Positions 1 through 8,223 of a stretch of 64,000 bases of DNA are shown one piece after another. Each line of letters opens with the position of its first letter. Position 1 is the stretch's first letter. The position numbers were made by a program, and so were the translations under genes. Where the stretch lies: positions 76,715 through 140,714 of the forward strand of contig JAYTVA010000110.1 in assembly GCA_043744255.1 (NCBI GenBank), written 5' to 3'. The stretch is from UKL13-2 sp043744255. GTDB taxonomy: Bacteria > Pseudomonadota > Gammaproteobacteria > Burkholderiales > Usitatibacteraceae. Below the pieces are notes generated by a model, which worked only from the letters and a program-made list of their open reading frames with translations, had not been told where the DNA came from and did no database searches.

Positions 1-770
1 GCATGCGCGTCCGCATCAAGGCACCGCAGCAGCCCGTCGGCACGTCGGTGAGTGCAGCCACTGTCGATTCACTCGCGAATCCGTTGCAGGACGCCGAGGG
101 ACACGGAGCCGACTTGCAAGGCATCGTATCGAATCTCACCGCAAATGGCACGTTTACCCTGGGTGGCGCGTTGGTCGCAACGAATGGTTCGACGGTGTAC
201 GCAAACGGATCTGCCGCCAATATGATGAACGGCGCACAAGTGGTGGTTGATGGGCATATCGCCAGCGGTGTCTTGGTCGCCACCGAAATCCATTTCCCTT
301 CATCGCAACCGACCCTGTTTACCGGGCTGGTTGCCGCCAAATTCGGCGATACGCTCACGGTCTTCAGTGCGAACGGCGTCAAACTCAGAGTCAACGCACA
401 AACCACCATGAGCGATCAGACCGGCGCAATCAAAAACAACTTTGGCATCAGCAATATCGCCATCGGCGACCGCGTGGCGGTGCGCGGCTATCCCGATGCA
501 ACCTCAGTCGTCAACGCGTATCGGGTCGAGCGTACCAAGCCTGATTCTGCCGTGTTCTTCACGGGCCGCGTCAGCGGCGTGGCTGCGCCGAATCTAACGA
601 TGCTCAACCAATTGGTCTACACGCCACCGGGCGCGCGTTTGCAAGGCGCTAGCGGCGGAGACATGACATCAAGCGCGTTCTACAACACCGTCACGGGCCA
701 CACGCTGGAAGTGCAAGGCACCGCAGTGAACGGCGTGATCGTGGCAAGCCGCGCGACGATTCGGCCATAG
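1..770 (+). CDS. DUF5666 domain protein, 3' part (cut by window edge)
   Basis: The reading frame is open from the left edge to a TAG stop at 768-770, so only the C-terminal 255 or so residues are visible and the true start is probably outside the window. It is rich in Val, Thr, Asn and Gly and contains repeated small beta-strand modules of the DUF5666 type (a strand, then GDRV or GAQV, then V-x-A-x-x-V/I). No catalytic residues are evident. Such proteins are usually exported and of unknown function. Its stop is followed by a strong hairpin at 791-821 shared with the converging mtrB gene. It is next to the MtrAB electron conduit, but no functional link is shown by sequence. The family call is fairly sure; the role is unknown. 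Confidence 0.6.
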   Translation, partial: MRVRIKAPQQPVGTSVSAATVDSLANPLQDAEGHGADLQGIVSNLTANGTFTLGGALVATNGSTVYANGSAANMMNGAQVVVDGHIASGVLVATEIHFPSSQPTLFTGLVAAKFGDTLTVFSANGVKLRVNAQTTMSDQTGAIKNNFGISNIAIGDRVAVRGYPDATSVVNAYRVERTKPDSAVFFTGRVSGVAAPNLTMLNQLVYTPPGARLQGASGGDMTSSAFYNTVTGHTLEVQGTAVNGVIVASRATIRP

Positions 771-790
771 CTAACCAGCTTTGGCAGCAC

Positions 791-821
791 AAAAAAAGGG
801 CAGCTCACGCTGCCCTTTTTT
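791..821. terminator. Bidirectional rho-independent terminator
   Basis: A perfect stem, AAAAAGGGCAGC pairing with GCTGCCCTTTTT, closes a TCAC loop. It has an A tract on one side and a T tract on the other, so it can terminate both the DUF5666 gene (plus strand) and mtrB (minus strand), which converge here. Confidence 0.85.
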
Positions 822-841
822 ATGCCTCGACGAATCTCGTA

Positions 842-3778
842 TCAGAGCTTGAACTGAAACAACACGCCAACCGCTGAAGTCTTGTAATCGCGCGGACCTC
901 CGTCCAGCAGATTGACCACATAGGTCGTCCCATTCGCCAGCAGGTAGTTGCTGCTTTGCTCCAGCCCCTGATAGTGCCAATCGCGAATCCGTCCCAGCTC
1001 GTGATAGACCGAGAAGCGAACCGAGAACGTCGGATTCACCGGCATCACAAAACTCGCACTGATCGTGGTCGTGTTGGTCACTAAATCTGGAAACCCATCC
1101 CCTACCCCAGCCAATGACACCGCTGAGGCTGGAATGGCCTGCGTGGTGGCGGTTGCAGGCGTGCCGCCCACGCTCGCATTCACGGGGTTGTACGCGTAGC
1201 TGATTTTGGTGCGACCGAGATAGCGGCCTACGTTTACATCCAGCGTGTTTGTACCGATAGCCTGCTTGATGCCAAGGTTGATCGTTTGGTTGGCATCCTT
1301 GGAGCGCGAGGTCCATGCGTTATCGGGATTGAACAGAATGTTGTTGGCCGGATCACCGCAAACCAGTTCGGCGTTTTGCGGCGTGATGGCGATGCCGTTG
1401 GCGGCCACGAACCCGACCACGCACCCGGCAGGATAAGTGCGTAGCAAACCATTCGCGCCAACCCCCGCGCCAGGACTGACGTTTGCTTGATTGATGGTGC
1501 CGGTTTGGTAGGCCACGCTGCCGTACATCACGCGTTGTGGCGAGGGCTGATAGTTGAGATCGACGTTCGCGGAATTTTGCGATTGCTTGTCATTGCGACC
1601 GTACGCGGAGTTCGGATATTTCGCTTCCTTGGATTGCAGTGCGACGCTGAGGTCAAGATCGGCGCGCATGGCGTAGTTGAGCCGCGCGTTGACAATGGTT
1701 TGATCGCGATCCGCGAGATCGTATTTACGTAGTGTTGAGACGCGATCCGCGAAGCCGGACACCACCGCCCGATTGGTGCCGGTGCCGAGCGCCGCGACTT
1801 GTGCGGGGTCGTAGAACGCGAGTGTGGTCGAGTTGTAATTCACACCGGGGTTGTATTCACTGCCGCGTTTGCGATCCCCTTCGGCAGAGATGCGAATGGT
1901 GGCATCACCGAGCGCACGATTGGTGAAAGTGATTTTGAGTTTGTCTTCGCTGGTCTTATCGCGCTCGCGATTGCGGCGGGTAAATTCTTCGCGCTCAAGG
2001 CTGGCGTGCAGATTGGAAAATTTTGCCAGCCGGTAGTCGGCATTGAGCACCAAGGTATCTTGCTTGTAATCCGAAGGCGCATTTCGCAGCTCAATGTTGG
2101 CCGATGGATTTGGCGTTAGCGCTCCGGTGGTGGCATTGATTGTGACGGGGATCAAGCCGCCAGTCGTGGTGCCCGGATTCAGAAACACGGGCGTGCTGTC
2201 ATTGATGAGCCGCCCCCACACCCCCGTGCAACCGTTCGCCGAATACTGCACGCCGTTGCCGTAGGTGGCAATCGGATTGCAGGCGAAATACTCGGTGTGG
2301 TTTCTCGTTTCGTAGCGGCGAAGCTTCGCGTCCATATTCAGATCGCTTGCCGGCGTGAACGCGAACTTGAGATCAACGAGCTGCGTGTCGATGCGCGCAC
2401 CCGAGGTTTTGCGATACAAGGCGTCGGTGGTATTCCATTGATTGAAGTTGCCGTTGAATGCACCGGCTCCCGCGCCAACGACACCCACGCCGCTGGTGAT
2501 GGTCGGTGGCAACAGGTCGTCGTTCTGCCGCGACGAACCGAAGCCAATGGTCGCGGTGAAGCGGCCTTTCATCATGTCAGGTAACGAACGAGCGAATTCA
2601 CCACGCACGTTGTAAGCATCATTGTTCGGTGCGAGCGCGAAGCGGCCACGCGTAATCAAGGGCGCGGTGGCGTTCGCATTCGCGACGAACGGCGCGTCAA
2701 ACACCAGTGATTTGATGTCATTGCGGAAGTAGCTCGCGGATGCCGTTAGGTTGAATTGCGTCAGTAGATCGGCGTAGCGCACGCCGCCGCGCATCTCGTG
2801 CGTGGTGTAGTCGATGGGCTCGACTGTCTCCATCGGCAACGCACCGCCGCCGCCATTCTGCACGGAGCCGAATGGCCGTGCGCCGGTGCGATGTTCCTGC
2901 GAGTAGCTCGCGAAAACAGTCATGGTATCGGTGAGTTTTAGCTCGCCATCGAGACCACCCTTCTGCCGAATCAAACTTAATTCGGTCGGATCTTTGCCAT
3001 TGACGATGGCAGCGAAGCGATTCGCAATCGCGAAATTTAGACCGTTGGACGCAAAACTCGTGGAGTTTGCAATCGCAGAATTGGTAAAACCAAACGATGG
3101 CGCGTTGAACGCTGTACAAGCGGGTGTCGTACACGCGAGACCACCAGCACGCGGCAGATTGCCCGGCAAAGTCAAATTGCCACTGCCCACGCCATCCCAT
3201 ATCGGCTTCGCGGTGGTGGTAAAGACATGAGTGATTTCGTCGTAGCTGCCATTCACTTTCCAACTGTTGTGGCGACCCAACGTGAAGCCAATAAATTGAT
3301 CGTCACGACCCAGATTGCCACCGGTCGCTTCCGCGAATCGCGCGGTAGTTGGCGAGTCCGAAGTGGCGCTGAAATTTGTCAAATACACACCGCTTTCCAC
3401 CAAGCGCCGATACATGCGATAGAGCGCCGCCTTCTTATCGCCAGTGACGCCGTAGCCGCCGATCTCGACGGTGACGCTGGTCGAATCCGCTGAGCCCGCT
3501 TTGAGTGGATCTGGATCAGCGTTCGGGAAGTTGTACATTTGCCCGCTTGGGCTGCGCGACATCGGGTTGCGAATGCCCATGCCATCCGGATCGAGGCCAT
3601 CCGATTGTTTGGCGGTCGGATTGATCGGCGCGGGGTTGAGCGTGTTGCCCTGCGTGGTACCGGTGCCCGACGCAGAATCGGCGAGTGCAGAACCCGTCAT
3701 CAGCGCTGCGATCAGGGCAGCAAGGGTGCGAATGCGCGGGAGTGTGCTAACAGCGTGGCGAGGTGATGTGCTTGTCAT
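842..3778 (-). CDS. mtrB: MtrB/PioB-family outer membrane beta-barrel protein
   Basis: A 978-residue exported protein with a signal peptide (about residues 1-33, cleavage after ALA) and a long run of alternating amphipathic strands ending in FQFKL, typical of outer membrane beta-barrels. The order and composition fit the decaheme-associated MtrB/PioB family, which sheathes a periplasmic decaheme cytochrome and passes electrons through the outer membrane. The gene lies 18 nt downstream of the decaheme cytochrome gene with its own ribosome site (GGGAG), so the two form one operon. It is longer than Shewanella MtrB (about 700 residues), with extended loops that contain Cys pairs, for example around ACTTPAC. 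I see no N-terminal CxxC. Whether electrons move out (metal reduction) or in (iron oxidation) cannot be told from the sequence. Confidence 0.85.
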   Translation of the reverse strand: MTSTSPRHAVSTLPRIRTLAALIAALMTGSALADSASGTGTTQGNTLNPAPINPTAKQSDGLDPDGMGIRNPMSRSPSGQMYNFPNADPDPLKAGSADSTSVTVEIGGYGVTGDKKAALYRMYRRLVESGVYLTNFSATSDSPTTARFAEATGGNLGRDDQFIGFTLGRHNSWKVNGSYDEITHVFTTTAKPIWDGVGSGNLTLPGNLPRAGGLACTTPACTAFNAPSFGFTNSAIANSTSFASNGLNFAIANRFAAIVNGKDPTELSLIRQKGGLDGELKLTDTMTVFASYSQEHRTGARPFGSVQNGGGGALPMETVEPIDYTTHEMRGGVRYADLLTQFNLTASASYFRNDIKSLVFDAPFVANANATAPLITRGRFALAPNNDAYNVRGEFARSLPDMMKGRFTATIGFGSSRQNDDLLPPTITSGVGVVGAGAGAFNGNFNQWNTTDALYRKTSGARIDTQLVDLKFAFTPASDLNMDAKLRRYETRNHTEYFACNPIATYGNGVQYSANGCTGVWGRLINDSTPVFLNPGTTTGGLIPVTINATTGALTPNPSANIELRNAPSDYKQDTLVLNADYRLAKFSNLHASLEREEFTRRNRERDKTSEDKLKITFTNRALGDATIRISAEGDRKRGSEYNPGVNYNSTTLAFYDPAQVAALGTGTNRAVVSGFADRVSTLRKYDLADRDQTIVNARLNYAMRADLDLSVALQSKEAKYPNSAYGRNDKQSQNSANVDLNYQPSPQRVMYGSVAYQTGTINQANVSPGAGVGANGLLRTYPAGCVVGFVAANGIAITPQNAELVCGDPANNILFNPDNAWTSRSKDANQTINLGIKQAIGTNTLDVNVGRYLGRTKISYAYNPVNASVGGTPATATTQAIPASAVSLAGVGDGFPDLVTNTTTISASFVMPVNPTFSVRFSVYHELGRIRDWHYQGLEQSSNYLLANGTTYVVNLLDGGPRDYKTSAVGVLFQFKL

Positions 3779-3796
3779 GGTCGTCTCCCTTGCCGA

Positions 3797-4795
3797 TCAG
3801 CGCTGAAACCGCGCGCCAGATGGATGATTGCTACCGTGGATCTGCGCATGGCAGTTCTGGCACGCGCGACCAACGAGGCGCTGATTAACCGCGAGCCCGG
3901 CCGGGGGCGGTGCCGTGCCCAAGGGACGGTTGGCTTGCGGCGTTTGTCCGGCCTGGAACAGCGCGCCAGCATGACCTGCCGCCACGTTGTGACACTGCTC
4001 ACACAAGGCAGGGCGGGCAGCTTGGAGGAGTTTGTCGTGATTCGAGCCATGCGGTGAATGACAGTTGGCGCAGTTCTCACGCACGGGGGCGTGTTCCCAA
4101 ATGAACGGGCCTCGCTTCTCGGCGTGACACTGATAGCAGGTGTCGTTCACCGAATCTGCCTTGAGGGCCAACTTAGTCGCCGAGCCATGCGGATTGTGGC
4201 AATCGACGCACGACATTTTTCCTTCTGGCAGCGGCATGTGCGAGCGCTTGTTGAATTCGGCACGCTGCTGACGATGGCAGGTCTCGCAGGTTTCGTTGAT
4301 GCTCGGTTTTTTCAGCAAGCCGTTGGCCGAAAAGCGCGCCATCGGATTGTGGCAGTCACTGCACGCGAGCTTGTTGTTCGAATGCGCGGAGCCCGGCCAA
4401 TGCAGACGCTGCGCGCCACTGTGGCAGGTCATGCAGGTAGCATTTTGCGTCTCGATGGACGTGCCGGATTCTTTGGTGAAGCCAATCAGTAAGCCCTTCG
4501 CGGCGGGATTGGCAGCGTGTTTTGAACCGGCACCATGGCAGGTCTCGCAGACGCGTTTCTCACTCTCGTTTTGCGGATTTTGCCGAAACGCTTTGGCGTG
4601 CGAGGTATGGCCAAAGTGTTTGCCCTCGACCACGTGGCAGGTTAGACAAACTTTTTCGCCAACAAAAGCAGCGTCGCGCGTGGGGTCTGGCGGCTGCGCG
4701 TACACCCAACTGGATGTCAAAATCGCCACGGCAATTGCCGCAGCGAGCCAGAAAAATCCGTAGCGAAAAAGCAGATTTAAGAACTTGTTCTTCAT
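3797..4795 (-). CDS. mtrA: Decaheme c-type cytochrome, MtrA/DmsE family
   Basis: A 332-residue protein with an N-terminal signal or anchor segment (residues 1-33, ending VYA) and exactly ten CxxCH haem-binding motifs, with first cysteines at residues 50, 83, 121, 145, 170, 196, 220, 242, 265 and 312. This matches the MtrA/PioA/MtoA/DmsE family, periplasmic electron carriers that plug an MtrB-type porin. I chose the ATG at 4795, which has AGGCG upstream and starts MKNKF. A GTG 33 nt further up also reads through but has a poorer N-terminus. mtrB follows in the same operon. No outer-surface multihaem cytochrome (MtrC/OmcA type) is in the window. Confidence 0.92.
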   Translation of the reverse strand: MKNKFLNLLFRYGFFWLAAAIAVAILTSSWVYAQPPDPTRDAAFVGEKVCLTCHVVEGKHFGHTSHAKAFRQNPQNESEKRVCETCHGAGSKHAANPAAKGLLIGFTKESGTSIETQNATCMTCHSGAQRLHWPGSAHSNNKLACSDCHNPMARFSANGLLKKPSINETCETCHRQQRAEFNKRSHMPLPEGKMSCVDCHNPHGSATKLALKADSVNDTCYQCHAEKRGPFIWEHAPVRENCANCHSPHGSNHDKLLQAARPALCEQCHNVAAGHAGALFQAGQTPQANRPLGTAPPPAGLAVNQRLVGRACQNCHAQIHGSNHPSGARFQR

Positions 4796-5100
4796 GCGCG
4801 CCTCGCTTGTTTGTTGAATGGCACTCACCTGAACTGCTCACCGGGTCACGCCCGGTACCTCGCCCTGAATCACACGCAATTTCATTTTTCTTGACGGAGC
4901 GCCAAGGGTTTTACGTTAGGGGTTTTGCTTAAAGGAACTCTGCAAAAACACAAATATTGGGATTTCAATCCCAAATTACGCTTTTTTTCCCTAAAGTCGA
5001 GGTTCCGACGGTTTTATTTATTTGGGCGGGAAGGGAATAAACGCAACGTTCCGCATGAGGGAAAGCGCGCTGACGTTGGGCGTAGCGCATGTCGAGCGCC
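4796..5100. other. Intergenic region between mtrA and the cold-shock gene
   Basis: I find no convincing gene in these 305 bases. It should hold the mtrAB promoter (minus strand). Visible structures are a small hairpin, ACCGGG-N5-CCCGGT at 4840-4856, an AT-rich stretch at about 4975-5040 and the 18-bp palindrome at 4957-4974 listed separately. Confidence 0.6.
4957..4974. promoter_or_regulatory. 18-bp perfect palindrome, candidate operator upstream of mtrAB
   Basis: TTGGGATTTCAATCCCAA consists of two 8-bp arms (TTGGGATT / AATCCCAA) around a TC centre. It lies about 160 bp upstream of mtrA in AT-rich DNA, a usual place for a dimeric regulator site. No regulator is identified; the role is inferred from symmetry and position. 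Confidence 0.45.
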
Positions 5101-5131
5101 CAACAAAAAGCCCCGGCAAACCGGGGCTTTT
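5101..5131 (-). terminator. Rho-independent terminator of the cold-shock gene
   Basis: An 11-bp perfect stem, AAAAGCCCCGG / CCGGGGCTTTT, with a 4-nt loop, followed on the minus strand by a T-rich tract. It lies 17 nt past the cold-shock stop codon. Confidence 0.85.
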
Positions 5132-5147
5132 CTCACAGCCGGGAAAC

Positions 5148-5351
5148 TTAAACCGACTGGATATTGGTTGCTTGCTTACCTTTAGGACCCGTGGTGATCT
5201 CGAACGAGACCTTCTGGTTTTCCTTCAGCGTTTTGAAGCCGCTGGATTGAATTGCGGAGAAGTGCACAAACAAATCTTCGCCTTTATCGTCTGGTGTGAT
5301 GAAGCCAAAACCTTTGGCGTCGTTAAACCATTTCACTGTACCTGTTGCCAT
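5148..5351 (-). CDS. CspA-family cold-shock protein
   Basis: A 67-residue single cold-shock domain with both RNA-binding motifs, KGFGFI (RNP1) and DLFVHF (RNP2), and the usual start MATGTVKWF. Members bind single-stranded RNA/DNA and melt mRNA structure. The ATG at 5351 is preferred over the in-frame ATG at 5357 because AGGA at 5358-5361 is then at normal spacing and the N-terminus is the family's usual one. A possible promoter lies about 110 nt upstream, giving a long leader as is common for csp genes. A strong terminator follows, so it is probably monocistronic. Confidence 0.95.
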   Translation of the reverse strand: MATGTVKWFNDAKGFGFITPDDKGEDLFVHFSAIQSSGFKTLKENQKVSFEITTGPKGKQATNIQSV

Positions 5352-5459
5352 TTTCATTTCCTATTCAAAAAGTTGACGTGGTAGTTGCCCATGTCGTTGG
5401 AACCAAGAAAGAAGAACAGCAGATACTGGCTTGACTAACTTGAATATCACGACGAGTAC

Positions 5460-5468
5460 ACTATAACA
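5460..5468 (-). promoter_or_regulatory. Extended -10 promoter candidate for the cold-shock gene
   Basis: On the minus strand the sequence reads TGTTATAGT, an extended -10 element (TGn plus TATAGT). No good -35 hexamer is present 17 nt upstream, which extended -10 promoters tolerate. It would give an mRNA leader of about 100 nt. Confidence 0.4.
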
Positions 5469-5539
5469 AATAGTTTGCAAATGTGCGGCGGGGTTGGGTG
5501 GGTAGGTGGGTGGGGCGTGAATCCGCGTGCGGCGGTCAC

Positions 5540-6685
5540 CTACAGCGATTCGACCAGCATGCGTTGATAGTCTGCCGCAGTCGCCCCACGCGGATTGGTT
5601 TTGTGGCAATGATCGCGTAGCGCACCGTAAATAACCTGTTCAAACATCTCCGCGCCGACACCCATTTTGCCAAGGCCGGTGGGGAGCATTAGCCGCTGAT
5701 TCATTTGCGTGATGGCGTCGGCCACATCGGCACTCGCAGGCAGCCGCATCGCATGGCGCAGGCGATCCAGTTTTTGTTCGGCAATGACCGACGGCGCGGA
5801 CGCGTTGAAGCGAATCACGGCCGGCATCACAACAGCGTTGAGCGTGCCGTGATGCAGATTGGTTTGCCCGTTGATTTTCAAGCCACCGAGCGGGTGTGAC
5901 AACGAGTGCACCGCGCCGAGCCCTTTCTGAAACGCGAGCGCACCTTGGTATGACGCGCTCATCATATTGAGTCTCGCGTCAATGTCTTGTCCGTTGTTGG
6001 TTGCGCGCTCGATGCTGCTCCACGCACGTGTGAGGCCATCGAGCGCGATGCCATCAGCGGGCGGATTAAATGCCGATGCGAGGAAGGTTTCGATGCAGTG
6101 CGCAATCGCATCCATCCCCGTTGCGGCGGTGAGGGTCGGCGGCAATCCCACCGTCAGCGCTGGATCGCATATCGCTGAGCGCGGCAACAAATGCCATGAA
6201 TGAAAGCCGAGTTTGCGGCCATCGTTGAGAATGATGATCGCGCCGCGCGCGACTTCACTGCCGGTACCGGAAGTCGTCGGTATCGCGATCAACGGTGCGG
6301 CGGCATCCGTGATTGACGCGCTGCCGCCTTCGATGGTGGCGTAGCTAGTCAAGCTGCCAGTGTGCGTCGCCATGATGGCGACGCCTTTGGCGAGGTCAAT
6401 CGACGAGCCACCACCGACCGCGATTAAGCCGTCACAGCCAGCACTGCGATAGAGCGCGGCGGCTTGCATCACCATCGCTTCGGTGGGGTTTGAGGGCGTG
6501 TCATCGAATACCATGAACGGCAGGCCGAGATGATCGGTGACGCGCGCGACCAGTCCTGCCGCAACCACGCCTTTGTCAGACACCACCAGCGGACGACGAA
6601 TGCCGATGCGTTCGCACTCGGATTTCAGGACCAGCAAGCTATCAACGCCGATATGGATGTGGGTCAGGTAGTAGATGTACGCCAT
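5540..6685 (-). CDS. Iron-containing alcohol dehydrogenase
   Basis: A 381-residue protein of the group III (Fe-dependent) alcohol dehydrogenase family. It has the nucleotide-binding motif GGGSSIDLAKG, the TTSGTGSEV motif, and metal-ligand segments MDAIAHCIE, HSLSHPLGG and HHGTLNAVVMP carrying the conserved histidines. It probably oxidises or reduces a small alcohol/aldehyde with NAD(P); the substrate cannot be read from sequence. I start at the ATG at 6685 (MAYIYYLTH). An in-frame extension up to 6847 is possible but is not family-like and would overlap the divergent gene. No operon partner is apparent. Confidence 0.9.
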   Translation of the reverse strand: MAYIYYLTHIHIGVDSLLVLKSECERIGIRRPLVVSDKGVVAAGLVARVTDHLGLPFMVFDDTPSNPTEAMVMQAAALYRSAGCDGLIAVGGGSSIDLAKGVAIMATHTGSLTSYATIEGGSASITDAAAPLIAIPTTSGTGSEVARGAIIILNDGRKLGFHSWHLLPRSAICDPALTVGLPPTLTAATGMDAIAHCIETFLASAFNPPADGIALDGLTRAWSSIERATNNGQDIDARLNMMSASYQGALAFQKGLGAVHSLSHPLGGLKINGQTNLHHGTLNAVVMPAVIRFNASAPSVIAEQKLDRLRHAMRLPASADVADAITQMNQRLMLPTGLGKMGVGAEMFEQVIYGALRDHCHKTNPRGATAADYQRMLVESL

Positions 6686-6837
6686 TTTTTCTCGGTCGCC
6701 TAGAATTGCTGCACGTTGATTGAATTGCCAGTTTCGCATCATTTGGCGACCACTTGCCGCACGAAAAAAAGGGTATCTTGTGAGCCAGCTACGCGCTGCT
6801 CTCAGAATCCTTGCCCCAACAAACTGCAAATTCCAAT

Positions 6838-7773
6838 ATGACCGCAACTGCGACCACCACCGCTTCGCCGGGTGCCGACGAAGAACTCTGCCTACTCGGT
6901 GTCACCCGCCTCGCCCAGTTCATTGATTTTGTTCGACACCGCACCAAGGACGGCATCGGCCGCGATGATGGCGAGATCGCAGACGAGTGGCGCGCGGCAG
7001 CGAACGTGTACGCCAAGCTGCAAGCGGCTACCACCGCACCGCCCGTGGCTTCCGAAGTGCTTGAACTGCCGCCCGCCATCCAAGCGCACGTCGATGCGTT
7101 GGTGAAGTTACCGCAGTTTCGCAGTGCGTTTTCTTCGGTGCCCATTGCCTTTGGCATGGTGGAGTTGGATCAGTTGATCGCATATCAGCACAGCCTGACG
7201 CTTTCCACCGTCGATGCGCTGTGCCGAAACCTGACAGCACCCTTGACTGACGCAGCGCTTGCAGCAGCGTGCCTACCACTGGGCGCCACCCGCGCCGATT
7301 TTCATGTCGGTCGATCCGGCAAGCGTGAATTCATTTTTCATTCTGATTCGCACGACATGCGCTTCTTGGGCGCGCAATTGCTCGACCCAACATTGGTGCC
7401 GGACATCGTGAGCGACGGCCATGCCGCAACCATCATCGCCCTCGCCGTTGGTTTCAGCAACAACGTCCTCAATGTCGTGCGGTTCGGCAAGCGCATGGTA
7501 TTGAACAACGGCTACCACCGCGCGTATGCACTGAGATCGTTAGGCGTAACCCACGCCCCATGCGTGATTCAGGTATGCGCGCATTGGGAGGATGTGACGC
7601 TGGCAGGGTCTTCCGAAATGACGCAAAACGCGGATATTTATTTTGAGTCGCAACGCCCGCCGTTGTTGCGAGACTATTTTGATTCGGCCTTGGTTCGACG
7701 CTTCGCTACCCGCCAGCAGCGCCGCCAAGTACACCTAAAAATCGATGTGACCAGTACCAAGTTGGCACTATAG
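6838..7773 (+). CDS. Unrecognised 311-residue protein with a ParB-like NGYHR segment
   Basis: I do not recognise this protein family with certainty. It has no signal peptide or membrane segment and a low-complexity Thr/Ala start. The most distinctive part is near residue 220 (LNNGYHRAYALRSLG), which resembles the nucleotide-binding G-x-H-R-x-x-A box of the ParB/sulfiredoxin-like fold. A segment near residue 105, VELDQLIAYQ, recalls the beginning of that fold. This is an inference from short motifs. The ATG at 6838 is used; an in-frame TTG at 6811 would add nine residues. It lies 211 bp upstream of the double-glycine peptide in the same direction, so a role in making, modifying or tolerating that peptide is possible but unproven. 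Confidence 0.6.
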   Translation: MTATATTTASPGADEELCLLGVTRLAQFIDFVRHRTKDGIGRDDGEIADEWRAAANVYAKLQAATTAPPVASEVLELPPAIQAHVDALVKLPQFRSAFSSVPIAFGMVELDQLIAYQHSLTLSTVDALCRNLTAPLTDAALAAACLPLGATRADFHVGRSGKREFIFHSDSHDMRFLGAQLLDPTLVPDIVSDGHAATIIALAVGFSNNVLNVVRFGKRMVLNNGYHRAYALRSLGVTHAPCVIQVCAHWEDVTLAGSSEMTQNADIYFESQRPPLLRDYFDSALVRRFATRQQRRQVHLKIDVTSTKLAL

Positions 7774-7841
7774 GGGCACACTTCGTGACAAAATTACACA
7801 ATCGTACTCAGGCGGATTGCTTGCACTTTCGCGAATTCCCA

Positions 7842-7877
7842 TAGTATTATTTATTACGTTATTTGTTACGTTATTTG
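7842..7877 (+). promoter_or_regulatory. AT-rich promoter-like region with a 12-bp tandem repeat
   Basis: In otherwise GC-rich DNA there is a TATTAT box (7845-7850), with TTGCAC 18 nt upstream, followed by two exact adjacent copies of TTACGTTATTTG (7854-7865 and 7866-7877). It lies about 110 bp before the peptide start. It could be a promoter with a tandem regulator site; the function is inferred. Confidence 0.4.
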
Positions 7878-7984
7878 ACTGTTTGCAGCCAGCCGGGGGG
7901 CATGAAGTTGGCGCAAACGAAGCGGTGCCATGCAAGACATGGTTTGAAATAACTTCCATTCCGGAAAACTTACAGGAGAGCAAC

Positions 7985-8161
7985 ATGCGCATTTTGACAA
8001 TTCAAGAAATGGAACAAGTGGGCGGTGCGGGTAAGCCTAAGAAGGTAAAAGGCGCAGGCCATGCGTCCTCTGCCAAGGCCTCGAGCGCTGCTTGTCAGGG
8101 TGGCTCGTCGAATAAAACGTCCTCTGGAGCACCTTGTGTGCCGCCTGGACCGACACCGTAA
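7985..8161 (+). CDS. Double-glycine leader peptide, candidate microcin/bacteriocin precursor
   Basis: A 58-residue peptide preceded by an excellent ribosome site (AGGAG at 7974-7978, 6 nt from ATG). Its N-terminus, MRILTIQEMEQVGG, is a textbook double-glycine leader (L-T-x-x-E-M-x-x-V-G-G) of the kind removed by C39 peptidase transporters. The predicted 44-residue core is basic at first (KPKKVK), then rich in Ser, Ala and Gly, with two cysteines (residues 37 and 51) that could form a disulfide, and a proline-rich end. A matching C39 ABC transporter, HlyD-like adaptor and TolC-like channel are encoded just downstream on the other strand. An in-frame upstream extension exists but lacks a ribosome site. 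No immunity gene is obvious. Signal or toxin activity is not shown. Confidence 0.7.
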   Translation: MRILTIQEMEQVGGAGKPKKVKGAGHASSAKASSAACQGGSSNKTSSGAPCVPPGPTP

Positions 8162-8193
8162 CTCGGCGTTTGCGTCACGACTGGCAGTTCGAC

Positions 8194-8223
8194 AAAGCCC
8201 TTCGATTCTTCGAAGGGCTTTTT
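8194..8223 (+). terminator. Rho-independent terminator after the double-glycine peptide
   Basis: A perfect stem, AAAGCCCTTCGA / TTCGAAGGGCTTT, with a 4-nt loop runs into a TTTTT tract on the plus strand. It ends at the stop codon of the converging tolC-like gene. The opposite strand has only a short T run. Confidence 0.85.

Noticed and set aside
842..4795. Reading mtrAB as a DMSO reductase electron-transfer set
   Set aside because: The cytochrome is DmsE-like, but no DmsA/DmsB-type subunits are in the window, so the substrate is left open.
7817..7984. Possible N-terminal extension of the double-glycine peptide from a TTG start
   Set aside because: It would bury the double-glycine leader inside a longer protein, has no ribosome site, and lies over the promoter-like AT-rich repeats. 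The ATG at 7985 has an ideal AGGAG.
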